Source: Gp6-AA40 sp036274155 (GTDB lineage Bacteria; Acidobacteriota; Vicinamibacteria; Vicinamibacterales; UBA2999). From it: a stretch of DNA of 64,000 nt. Positions 41,041-48,273 of the stretch are shown here, one piece after another (positions within the stretch are counted from its first letter, which is position 1; every line of letters starts with the position of its first letter). A program made the position numbers and the translations under genes. Under the pieces are notes generated by a model. The model worked only from the letters and a program-made list of their open reading frames with translations. It searched no databases and had not been told where the DNA came from. Location: NCBI GenBank assembly GCA_036274155.1, contig DASUGH010000041.1, positions 1 through 64,000 of the forward strand, given 5' to 3'.

Positions 41041-42096
41041 ATGCGAACCATCACATCGCGTCGCCTCTTCCGGTTCCTGATCGTGGCGGCGGTGGTTCTC
41101 CTGATCGGCTGGCCTCGAGCGCAGGCACTGCAGAAGGTCACGATCAACTACCCGACGCGCAGCGGCGCGTCGTGGCCGCTCTACATTGCGAAGGACGGCG
41201 GCTACTATCAGAAGTACGGGCTCGACGTGGAGCTCAAGTTCGGCGTGCATCCCACCGGCATCGCCATGCTCACGAACGGCGAGGCGGTGATGATCAATCA
41301 CTCGCTCGAACAGGGCATGAACGCCAGCAAGACGGATCCGTCGGCATTCGTGCTCACCGGCAGCTCGTCGAACAAAGGGGTGTTCGCGCTCATTGGACAA
41401 AAGGAGCTGACGAGCCCGAAGCAGCTCAAGGGGAAGAAAATCGCCGTCGGGGCGCTCGGCGACGCGCCGTACAACTACACCGTGGCGCTGCTTGGCACCT
41501 ACGGCATCGGACCGCGTGACGTGGAATGGGTCCAGGTGGGATCCGACGTCAATGGGCGCGCCGCGGCGCTGACGACCAACCGCGCCGATGCGACGCTGCT
41601 CACCGCCCCGAACTACTTCCGGCTCGAGGAGACGGGGTACAAGAACCTTGCCAATCTCGCCGAACACGACGTCTACGCGGCTACCGTCTATCTGTTCAGC
41701 AGGCCCGCGGTCAAAACCAGCCCGCGGCTTCCCGAACAGATCATCAAGGCGCACGCCGAAGCCATCAAGCGCTTCTACGACGACAAGGCGTTTGCCATCA
41801 AGACGTACATCGCATACGACAGGCAGCCGGAACCGGACGTCACGCGCATCTACGACATCTACCAGAAGGGAAACATCTTCGATCGCGTGCCTTACGTGAT
41901 GGGCGAAGCCGTGAGCTCGATCATCAAACAGCAGGTCGATCCGCGTCAGGCCGCCGACTTCAAGGCCTTCGATTTCCGGCGGGCCATCGACAACAGCACG
42001 GTCGAGCGGCTGGTCAAGGAGGGCTTCTTCAGGCAGCTGTTCGGCGCCGGCGTCGCCGCGGAGGAGCAGCGCAAAGCGAAGCTCGCCTTCCGGTAA
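41041..42096 (+). CDS. ABC transporter substrate-binding protein (SsuA/TauA/NMT1 type)
   Basis: A 351-residue exported binding protein: signal peptide, then VTINYPTRSGASWPLYIAKD, GGYYQKYGLDVELKFG, LTGSSSNKGVFALIGQKEL and KQLKGKKIAVGALGDAPYNY. This is the pattern of SsuA/TauA/NitT substrate-binding proteins. The ligand is unknown; in this aromatic-acid operon an aromatic carboxylate is more likely than a sulfonate. AAGGAG precedes ATG 41041. The ATPase follows by 12 bases and the permease lies further on. Confidence 0.87.
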   Translation: MRTITSRRLFRFLIVAAVVLLIGWPRAQALQKVTINYPTRSGASWPLYIAKDGGYYQKYGLDVELKFGVHPTGIAMLTNGEAVMINHSLEQGMNASKTDPSAFVLTGSSSNKGVFALIGQKELTSPKQLKGKKIAVGALGDAPYNYTVALLGTYGIGPRDVEWVQVGSDVNGRAAALTTNRADATLLTAPNYFRLEETGYKNLANLAEHDVYAATVYLFSRPAVKTSPRLPEQIIKAHAEAIKRFYDDKAFAIKTYIAYDRQPEPDVTRIYDIYQKGNIFDRVPYVMGEAVSSIIKQQVDPRQAADFKAFDFRRAIDNSTVERLVKEGFFRQLFGAGVAAEEQRKAKLAFR

Positions 42097-42108
42097 GCCC
42101 TCCAGAGG

Positions 42109-42897
42109 ATGCACAAGCTCGACATCAGGGGGCTTACCAAGCGTTACTACGTCGAGCGCGACGGCCGCCAGGTACTCGCGCTCTCCGACGTGTCGCTCTC
42201 GCTCGGCGACGGCGAGTTCATGGCCATTGTCGGTCCGAGCGGCTGCGGCAAGACGACACTGCTCAACATCGTCGCCGGATTGCTGACATTCGACGCCGGT
42301 TCCGTGGCAATCGACGGCACGCCGATCGATGGCCCGGGTGTCGACCGCGCCGTCGTGTTTCAGCACTCGAGTCTGCTGCCCTGGCGGACGGTTGGCGGCA
42401 ACGTCCGCTACGGGATGGAGCTGCAGAAGCGGTTCAACTCCGTGGAGATGCAGCGCCGGGCGGAACACTTCACCGCGCTCGTCGGGCTCACCGGCTTCGA
42501 ACGTCACTATCCCTCGGAGCTCTCGGGCGGCATGCAGCAACGGGTGAATCTGGCCCGCGCACTGGCCGCCGACCCGGCGGTGCTGCTGATGGACGAACCG
42601 TTCGCGGCCCTCGATGCACAGACGCGCGAGCACATGCAGGCGGAGCTGCTGAAGATCTGGAGCGCTGCTCGAAAGACCGTGCTCTTCATCACGCACCAGA
42701 TCAACGAGGCGGTCTATCTGGCCGATCGCGTTGCGGTGATGAGCGCCAGACCTGGCCGGGTGAAGGGTGTGTTCGAGATCCCGTTCGAGCGACCGCGTAC
42801 GCTGCGGCTCAAGAGAGAGCCGAATTTTCTGAAGATCGAGGACGCGATCTGGCAGATGGTCGAGGAGACGCCGGACCGCATCGGCATCAAGCAGTAG
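42109..42897 (+). CDS. ABC transporter ATP-binding protein (SsuB/TauB type)
   Basis: A 262-residue ATPase with Walker A VGPSGCGKTTL, Q-loop VFQHSSLLPWRTV, signature LSGGMQQRVNLARAL, Walker B VLLMDEPFAALDAQT and H-loop LFITHQINEAV. It pairs with the binding protein just upstream and the permease at 43075. The gap to the permease (178 bp) is filled by a REP-like repeat array. Confidence 0.95.
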   Translation: MHKLDIRGLTKRYYVERDGRQVLALSDVSLSLGDGEFMAIVGPSGCGKTTLLNIVAGLLTFDAGSVAIDGTPIDGPGVDRAVVFQHSSLLPWRTVGGNVRYGMELQKRFNSVEMQRRAEHFTALVGLTGFERHYPSELSGGMQQRVNLARALAADPAVLLMDEPFAALDAQTREHMQAELLKIWSAARKTVLFITHQINEAVYLADRVAVMSARPGRVKGVFEIPFERPRTLRLKREPNFLKIEDAIWQMVEETPDRIGIKQ

Positions 42898-42922
42898 ACA
42901 GAATTCAGAATACAGAAGACAT

Positions 42923-43055
42923 TCGCAGAACCGAGCTTCAGCCCGGTTAACAGAAGACATTCGCAGAACCGAGCCTCAGCCCGGTTAACAGAAGACATTC
43001 GCAGAACCGAGCTTCAGCTCGGTTGGACAGCTCAGAACCGGGCTTCAGCCCGGTT
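42923..43055. repeat. Four-copy array of the 26-bp REP-like element
   Basis: Copies start at 42923, 42961, 42999 and 43031, all in the same direction. The first three are spaced exactly 38 bp and separated by AACAGAAGACAT, so they look like a tandem amplification. The first and second copies carry CAGCCCGGTT and the fourth GGGCTTCAGCCCGGTT, each with a matching or nearly matching arm, so the hairpins are kept. A nearby 5' stretch CAGTAGACAGAATTCAGAA (42893-42911) is repeated at 30231-30249. The array splits the ABC operon. Confidence 0.88.
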
Positions 43056-43074
43056 CGACAGAATTCAAGCGACA

Positions 43075-43914
43075 ATGCCCAGCGCCGAAGGCCGCGGACA
43101 CTCCGTGCAGACCACCACAGAACCGGCACTCCTCGAGCGCCCTCAGAGGAGCTTCTTCGCACGCCATGAGCGGCTGATCCTCGGCGGACTCTCGGTTGCA
43201 CTCGCCTTGGTCGTCTGGCAGTGGCTGTGGTCGACGGGGACGATCTCGCCTCTGTTCTTCACGGGGCCGTCTGCGGTCGCGTCGCGCTTCGCGATCGAGT
43301 GGAGCGAGGGACGGCTGAAGCAGGACATGGCGTACAGCGGCCTCAACTTCGTCCTCGGGGTAGGCATGGCCGTGAGCGCCGGCGTTGTCTGCGGCGTCCT
43401 CATCGGCTGGTACCGGCGCCTTGGCATGGTCTGCGAGCCCTTCCTCACGGCGCTCTACTCGACGCCTCGCGTCGCGCTCGTGCCGCTGGTACTCATCTGG
43501 TTCGGCACCCGCATGTGGTCGAAGGTCTTCATCGTGTTCATCAACGCCTTTTTTCCGGTGTTGATCAACACCATCGGCGGCGTCAGGGCGATCGATGCCG
43601 ACCTGGTGCGCGCCGCCCGCGCGTTTCGCGCGTCGGACTGGCAGCTGTTCACCACCGTGGTGATTCCGGGATCGGTTCCCTTCATCCTGACCGGAGTCCG
43701 CCAGGCGGTGGCGCTCGGCCTCATCGGTGTCGTGGTCGGGGAGATGTTTGGCGGCAGCGAAGGAATCGGCTATATGGTCAGCTACGGCGGACAGAATCTG
43801 CAGACCGATACCATGTTCCTGGGCGTAGTGATCATCGCCGGCGCCGGCATCATCCTGACGTGGCTGGCCGAACAGCTCGAGCGCCACTTCTCGCGATGGC
43901 GGCCAGAGAGATGA
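43075..43914 (+). CDS. ABC transporter permease (SsuC/TauC type)
   Basis: A 279-residue permease with six hydrophobic helices, such as LILGGLSVALALVVWQWLW, FVLGVGMAVSAGVVCGVLIG, ALVPLVLIWFG and FIVFINAFFPVLINTIGG. The EAA loop reads DADLVRAARAFRASDWQLFT with VIPGSVPFILTGVRQAVALG, the coupling region for the ATPase. Length and topology fit the SsuC group. ATG 43075 is used. Confidence 0.92.
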   Translation: MPSAEGRGHSVQTTTEPALLERPQRSFFARHERLILGGLSVALALVVWQWLWSTGTISPLFFTGPSAVASRFAIEWSEGRLKQDMAYSGLNFVLGVGMAVSAGVVCGVLIGWYRRLGMVCEPFLTALYSTPRVALVPLVLIWFGTRMWSKVFIVFINAFFPVLINTIGGVRAIDADLVRAARAFRASDWQLFTTVVIPGSVPFILTGVRQAVALGLIGVVVGEMFGGSEGIGYMVSYGGQNLQTDTMFLGVVIIAGAGIILTWLAEQLERHFSRWRPER

Positions 43915-43927
43915 GCGATCGATGATT

Positions 43928-44030
43928 TACGGATTTACGAATTGACGGATTTGAATTGACGAATTGACGAATTGACGAATTGACGAATTGACGGATTGAC
44001 GGATTACGGATTGACGGATTGACGGATTGT
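43928..44030. repeat. 8-bp AT-rich tandem repeat ahead of the LigB-like gene
   Basis: The unit TTGACGAA (four near-perfect copies at about 43953-43988) merges into TTGACGGA variants up to 44030. It is the most AT-rich part of the operon and ends 15 bases before the start of the dioxygenase gene, overlapping its untranslated leader. Each unit offers a TTGACG hexamer close to the -35 consensus. The copy number may vary between strains. Confidence 0.85.
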
Positions 44031-44044
44031 TGGCGGAGCACTCC

Positions 44045-45037
44045 ATGTCAGAGATCGTGCTGGGGATCGGGTCGTCGCACGGACCGCTGTTGTCTACGCC
44101 TCCGGAGCAGTGGGACCTGCGGGCGAAGGCGGACCGTGAGAACAAGAGCCACTGGTATCGAGGCAAGGCCTACGACTTCGAGTCGCTGCTGAAGGAGCGC
44201 GCGCCCGGCTTTGCGAAGGAGATCGACGTCGAGACGCGGCGGAGACGCTTCATGGAGTGCCGGCGGGCACTCGAGGCGCTCGGCGAGAAGTTCAACGAGG
44301 TGGCGCCGGACGCCGTGGTGATCCTCGGCAACGATCAGCGCGAGTTCTTCAACGCCGGGCTGACGCCGGCCATCACCATCTATCGCGGCAGTCAGATTAG
44401 CAACGTGCAGCACCTGCACGAGGATCAGCCAGGGCTGAACATCGCCGAACCTGGCAACTCGCCGGCCGAGGGGGCGACCTATCCTGGCGCCACTGCGCTT
44501 GCCGACCACATCATCCGCGCGCTCGGTGAGGAGAATTTCGACCCTGCGCAGTCGGATGCGACACCGAGCGGAGCGCCGCGTGGCGGCATCCCGCACGCCT
44601 ACGGCTTCTTCTACCACACCATCCTGCAGGACAGGACGCCGCCAAGCGTGCCGATCATCCTCAACGTGCACTTTCCGCACAACACGCCCAGGGTCCGCCG
44701 CTGTCTCGAGCTCGGGCGTGCTCTATATCGCGCGCTGGAGGCGTTCGACGGCTTCAAACGGATTGCGCTCATGGCGTCCGGGGGCCTCACGCACTTCGTG
44801 ATCGACGAGGATCTCGACCGGAAGGTCATCGCCGCGATGGAATCGGGAGACGAGCGCGCCCTGGAGGCGCTGCCGGAAAACCTCTTCAAGGTCGGCACCG
44901 CAGAGATCAAGAACTGGCTGCCGGTGATTTCGGCGATGAACGCCGCCGGGTTGCGCTATCACCAGGTCGACTACGTTCCGTGCTATCGATCGGAGGCAGG
45001 AACCGGCAACGCGATGTGCTTCGCGTACTGGGAATAG
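44045..45037 (+). CDS. Class III extradiol ring-cleavage dioxygenase, LigB/gallate-dioxygenase type
   Basis: A 330-residue non-haem iron enzyme of the LigB superfamily. Family signs are MSEIVLGIGSSHGPLL (iron-ligand His in the N-terminus), PDAVVILGNDQREFFN, IPHAYGFFYHTILQD, SVPIILNVHFPHNTPRV and LMASGGLTHFVIDEDLDRKV with the C-terminal catalytic region. This fits 4,5-cleavage of protocatechuate, gallate or close relatives. LigA-type small subunit is not seen, so it may be a one-component enzyme. ATG 44045 has GGAG six bases upstream. The aldolase-like gene follows after seven bases. Confidence 0.87.
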   Translation: MSEIVLGIGSSHGPLLSTPPEQWDLRAKADRENKSHWYRGKAYDFESLLKERAPGFAKEIDVETRRRRFMECRRALEALGEKFNEVAPDAVVILGNDQREFFNAGLTPAITIYRGSQISNVQHLHEDQPGLNIAEPGNSPAEGATYPGATALADHIIRALGEENFDPAQSDATPSGAPRGGIPHAYGFFYHTILQDRTPPSVPIILNVHFPHNTPRVRRCLELGRALYRALEAFDGFKRIALMASGGLTHFVIDEDLDRKVIAAMESGDERALEALPENLFKVGTAEIKNWLPVISAMNAAGLRYHQVDYVPCYRSEAGTGNAMCFAYWE

Positions 45038-45044
45038 CAGACCC

Positions 45045-45701
45045 ATGGACGATCTCCTTCAGCGCCTCAGCCGAGTGGATGCGTGTGCGGTCTCGGATGC
45101 CCTCGACAAACTCGCCCTCGCGGGGGCGGTCAGCGGCCTGCGGCGCTACTCCACCGACCGCCGCATCTCCGGACGGGTCATCACGGTCAAGCTCGAACGA
45201 GACGATGGCCGTCCCGTGGCATCGCGGCACCTCAGCACAGCCGCCGTCGACGGCGCCGCACCCGGCGAGATCATCGTCATCGAGCAGCGTACCGGCATAG
45301 ACGCGGCTGGATGGGGTGGCAATCTTTCGCTCGGAGCCAAGCTGGCCGGCGTCGCAGGCGTGATCGTCGAGGGCTCGACGCGCGACGTCGACGAGGCGCG
45401 CAGCTACGACTTTCCCGTGTTCGCCAGAACCCATACCACCCGCACGGCACGCGGCCGCATCGTCGAGGTCGGGACCAACGTGCCTATTGTGGTCGGCGAC
45501 GTCGAGGTGGCACCCGGCGACTACGCGGTGGCCGACGGCAGCGGCGTCGTATTCGTCAAACAGGCCGACATCGCGCGCGTGCTCGCCGCCGCCGAGGCGA
45601 TTGCCGAGCGCGAGCGGACGATGGTGATCGCGCTCAAGGACGGCATGCGCATGAGCCAGGTCATGGACAGGACGTACGAAACGATGCTGAAGAAAACCTG
45701 A
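45045..45701 (+). CDS. RraA-like aldolase, LigK/HMG-aldolase family (copy 1)
   Basis: A 218-residue RraA-fold protein. GWGGNLSLGAKLAGVAGVIV and EGSTRDVDEARSYDFPVFAR carry the Arg and metal-binding Asp of active class II pyruvate aldolases of the HMG/CHA type. In the LigJ/LigB setting it should split 4-carboxy-4-hydroxy-2-oxoadipate into pyruvate and oxaloacetate, or a close relative. It is followed after one base by a second member. Confidence 0.87.
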   Translation: MDDLLQRLSRVDACAVSDALDKLALAGAVSGLRRYSTDRRISGRVITVKLERDDGRPVASRHLSTAAVDGAAPGEIIVIEQRTGIDAAGWGGNLSLGAKLAGVAGVIVEGSTRDVDEARSYDFPVFARTHTTRTARGRIVEVGTNVPIVVGDVEVAPGDYAVADGSGVVFVKQADIARVLAAAEAIAERERTMVIALKDGMRMSQVMDRTYETMLKKT

Positions 45702-45702
45702 G

Positions 45703-46365
45703 ATGGCATCCCCACCCGATCCCGTCGTCGAACGCGCCGCCAGACTCGACACGACATCGCTCAGTGATGCCCTCGATCGTCTTGGCATCGCCGGCCAGTG
45801 TCTCGACATCAAGCCGCTCGATCATCGTTTCCAGCTGACCGGCCGCGCGTTCACGATCCTGTACGGTCCGGCAGCCCGGCCGCCCGGCACGGTCGGCGAC
45901 TACATCGACGATGTGCCGCCTGGCGGCGTGGTCGTGCTCGACAATGGCGGCAGGCCGAACGCCACCGTCTGGGGAGACATCCTCACCTGGGTCGCGCATC
46001 GCCGCGGTGTTGCGGGAACGGTGATCGATGGCGCCTGCCGCGATACGAAGCTCGCGCGCGAGCTCGTGTATCCGATCTACAGCCGCAGTTACTCGATGCG
46101 CACCGGCAAGGACCGGGTGCAGGTAGAGGGCGTGAACGTGCCGGTCACGATCGGCGACGCGCGCGTCTGCCCCGGAGACCTGCTGCGCGGAGATGCGGAC
46201 GGCGTCGTCGTGATCCCTGCCGCCCACGAAGCGGCCGTCCTGGCGGCCGCCGAGGAAATCGACTCAGCCGAGCGCGAGATCCGAAACGCCGTGAGCCAGG
46301 GGAAGACGCTTGCCGAAGCCCGCAAGCACCTGGGCTACCACCAGCTGCAGTCGAGGAAAGGCTGA
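45703..46365 (+). CDS. RraA-like aldolase, LigK/HMG-aldolase family (copy 2)
   Basis: A 220-residue paralogue of copy 1, clearly diverged (TVWGDILTWVAHRRGVAGTV, then IDGACRDTKLARELVYPIYS). The Arg-Asp pair is kept, so it may also be active. LigK enzymes are hexamers, so the two could form mixed hexamers or handle different substrates. ATG 45703 lies one base after the stop of copy 1, and the gene ends the operon 19 bases before a convergent zinc-ribbon gene. Confidence 0.87.
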   Translation: MASPPDPVVERAARLDTTSLSDALDRLGIAGQCLDIKPLDHRFQLTGRAFTILYGPAARPPGTVGDYIDDVPPGGVVVLDNGGRPNATVWGDILTWVAHRRGVAGTVIDGACRDTKLARELVYPIYSRSYSMRTGKDRVQVEGVNVPVTIGDARVCPGDLLRGDADGVVVIPAAHEAAVLAAAEEIDSAEREIRNAVSQGKTLAEARKHLGYHQLQSRKG

Positions 46366-46384
46366 CGTCGAACGGAGGGGACCC

Positions 46385-46747
46385 TCAGATCCGCCCGTCG
46401 TCCCCGTACCACTCGACGTGACGCGACCAGCTGGCACAGTGCAGACACTTCGTCCAGTGCCAGCGGTGCGCGCACCCGGGACACCGCCCGCCTGTTGTGA
46501 ACGTGTTCCAGACCGTGCCGCATCCCTGGAACGATGGCATCGACGGATCGTTGCCCGTGCAGCACCACCGGCTGGACGGCCTCGGCTGCCAGGCGCAGCG
46601 CGGGCAGCGGATGCGGACATACCACTCCTCGTCGAGCGGACCGTACGTGGTGGACACGTCGCGATCCTTGGACGGGTCGCGCTTCAGCAGCCACCACGTC
46701 GCGAGGTCGAACGCAAGCGGCCCCGGCTCCGGCGCCGGCTGTGACAT
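46385..46747 (-). CDS. Small zinc-ribbon protein
   Basis: A 120-residue Cys/Trp-rich protein with metal-site pairs: IRCPRCAWQPR, SRWCCTGND, FQGCGTVWNTF, GRCPGCAHRWH and TKCLHCASWSRH. These suggest two or three zinc ribbons. There is no signal peptide. Such proteins often bind nucleic acids or other proteins; the role is unknown. ATG 46747 overlaps the divergent rlmA start region by seven bases, which is unusual. Confidence 0.72.
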   Translation of the reverse strand: MSQPAPEPGPLAFDLATWWLLKRDPSKDRDVSTTYGPLDEEWYVRIRCPRCAWQPRPSSRWCCTGNDPSMPSFQGCGTVWNTFTTGGRCPGCAHRWHWTKCLHCASWSRHVEWYGDDGRI

Positions 46748-47592
46748 CCTCTGGTGGGTTGTTCTCATTTCCTCTGACCTGCACGGTTCGCCGCTGCGGG
46801 TTGACGCTCGCGCGGCGGGATCGCGTGCTCGTCTGTCCCGCCGGGCATTCGTACGACGTGGCGCGAAGCGGCTACGTCAACCTTCTCCAACCACAGGATA
46901 GACGGTCCCGGGCAGCCGGCGACGCCAAAAGCGTGGTCGAGGCCCGCGCGCGCCTGTTTGCGGCCGGCACGGGGCGGGCGGTGCTCGATGCGCTCGCCAG
47001 TCGCGCGGCAACCCTCACGCTCGACGCGCACGCTGGAGTCGCCGACCTGGGATCCGGCTCTGGCGATCTGCTCGGCACCCTGTCGGCGCGGCTGCCAATC
47101 GCCGGCGTGGGCGTCGATCTCTCGCAGGCTGCCGCAGAACATGCCGCCCGCCGATATCCGGCGCTGACGTGGGTCGTGGCCAACGCGGATCGCCGTCTGC
47201 CGTTTCCCGACCGCAGCGCCAAACTCGTGCTGTCGCTCCACGGACGCCGGAATCCTTCAGAATGCGCGCGAGTGCTGGCACCAGGTGGCTTCCTCCTGAT
47301 GGCCGTGCCCGCGCCCGACGATCTCGTCGAGCTCCGGGCGCTCGTGGGCGGTCAGCCTCTCGCCCGTGAGCGCAGCCATCGTCTGGTAGACGACCACACA
47401 GGGCACTTCATGCTGGTCGAACAGATCACGGTGCGCGAACGTCAGCACCTCGATCGCGGAATGCTGCTCGACCTGCTGCGAATCACCTACCGTGGCGAAC
47501 GTCGAAGCGCTGCGCCGCGCGTCGACGCGCTCACGAGTCTCGAGGTGACGATGGCGTCGGAGGTGTTCCTGCTGGCTCCCGTCCAAACGTGA
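46741..47592 (+). CDS. RlmA-type 23S rRNA (guanine) methyltransferase
   Basis: A protein of about 283 residues. It begins with a zinc motif (LTCTVRRCGLTLARRDRVLV followed by CPAGHSYDVARSGYVNLLQP) and has the class I SAM site VADLGSGSGDLLGTL, then VDLSQAAAEHAARRYP and a C-terminal lid region. This is the RlmA (23S rRNA m1G745) pattern. The start is uncertain: GTG 46741 or TTG 46759. With GTG the two divergent genes overlap by seven bases. Confidence 0.83.
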   Translation: MTSSGGLFSFPLTCTVRRCGLTLARRDRVLVCPAGHSYDVARSGYVNLLQPQDRRSRAAGDAKSVVEARARLFAAGTGRAVLDALASRAATLTLDAHAGVADLGSGSGDLLGTLSARLPIAGVGVDLSQAAAEHAARRYPALTWVVANADRRLPFPDRSAKLVLSLHGRRNPSECARVLAPGGFLLMAVPAPDDLVELRALVGGQPLARERSHRLVDDHTGHFMLVEQITVRERQHLDRGMLLDLLRITYRGERRSAAPRVDALTSLEVTMASEVFLLAPVQT

Positions 47593-47617
47593 ACGTGCAG
47601 TCAGAGGGGTGCGCAGT

Positions 47618-47785
47618 CTAGCAGCCCGTGGTGAAAACCACCAACCGGGCTGTGAGGACACCGAGACAAACCACAGGGGCACCGAGAGCACAGAGATCCA
47701 TGGGGGGTTTCTCTGTGTCTCTGTGCCTCGGTGGCGAAAATCTCGGTGCCTCACAGGCCGATACGATTTCACCACGGCCTGCTAG
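47618..47785. mobile_element. MITE-like element with CTAG ends (family A, copy 1)
   Basis: The ends CTAGCAGCCCGTGGTGAAA and its near complement (one mismatch) TTTCACCACGGCCTGCTAG bound a 168-bp element. The interior has a second inverted repeat of the type ACCACAGGGGCACCGAGAGC paired with CTCTGTGTCTCTGTGCCTCGGTGG-like sequence. A second copy lies at 54347-54516. It carries no gene. Confidence 0.72.
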
Positions 47786-47794
47786 AATTCCGCC

Positions 47795-48217
47795 ATGCGC
47801 ACACCTGCCATCGTCCTCGTTCTCCTGACCAGCGCCGGGTACCTCGCGTCCCCGATCCAGGCACAGAGCCAGACCCCGGCCAGAATCGTCTCGCCGAACG
47901 GGACCGAGATGTCCACGTACTACATCGTTCTGCTGCGACGCGGACCGAAGTGGACGTCGGCGGTGACGCCGGAGACGAGCGCCGTCTCGAAGGCTCACAT
48001 GGACAACATCGAACGCTTGACCCAATCGGGACAGATGCTCGTCGCAGGGCCGTTTCTCGACCAGACCGGCGACAGGGCACTGGCGGGGATGTTCATCCTG
48101 CGGGCCGCGTCGGCCGACGCGGCGAAGTCGCTGGCCGACAGTGACCCCGCCGTGAAAGCCGGCCGTTTCGTCTACGAAATCCTCCCATGGCTGGGCCCGG
48201 CATCGCTGCGCCAATGA
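47795..48217 (+). CDS. Secreted YciI-like protein
   Basis: A 140-residue exported protein: signal peptide (MRTPAIVLVLLTSAGYLASP), then a YciI-type alpha/beta domain with TYYIVLLRRGPKWTS, VSKAHMDNIERLTQSGQMLV, AGPFLDQTGDRALAGMFIL and AGRFVYEILPWLG. The conserved His/Asp of YciI (AHMDNI, GPF) are present. Function is unknown. It starts nine bases after the right end of the CTAG element. Confidence 0.8.
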   Translation: MRTPAIVLVLLTSAGYLASPIQAQSQTPARIVSPNGTEMSTYYIVLLRRGPKWTSAVTPETSAVSKAHMDNIERLTQSGQMLVAGPFLDQTGDRALAGMFILRAASADAAKSLADSDPAVKAGRFVYEILPWLGPASLRQ

Positions 48218-48273
48218 TCGGTCGTCTGTCGGTTCGCATTCGGCATTCCGCATCCGGCATTGAGCATTGAGTG

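Noticed and set aside
40774..42960. 728-codon open frame on the minus strand across the transporter genes
   Set aside because: It is the reverse of the substrate-binding and ATPase genes. High-GC genes often leave the opposite strand open, and the product has no domain.
42898..43074. Possible CRISPR array of regularly spaced repeats
   Set aside because: The spacers are nearly identical (AACAGAAGACAT), only about 12 bases long, and the repeat recurs singly and inverted elsewhere. It is a REP-like array.
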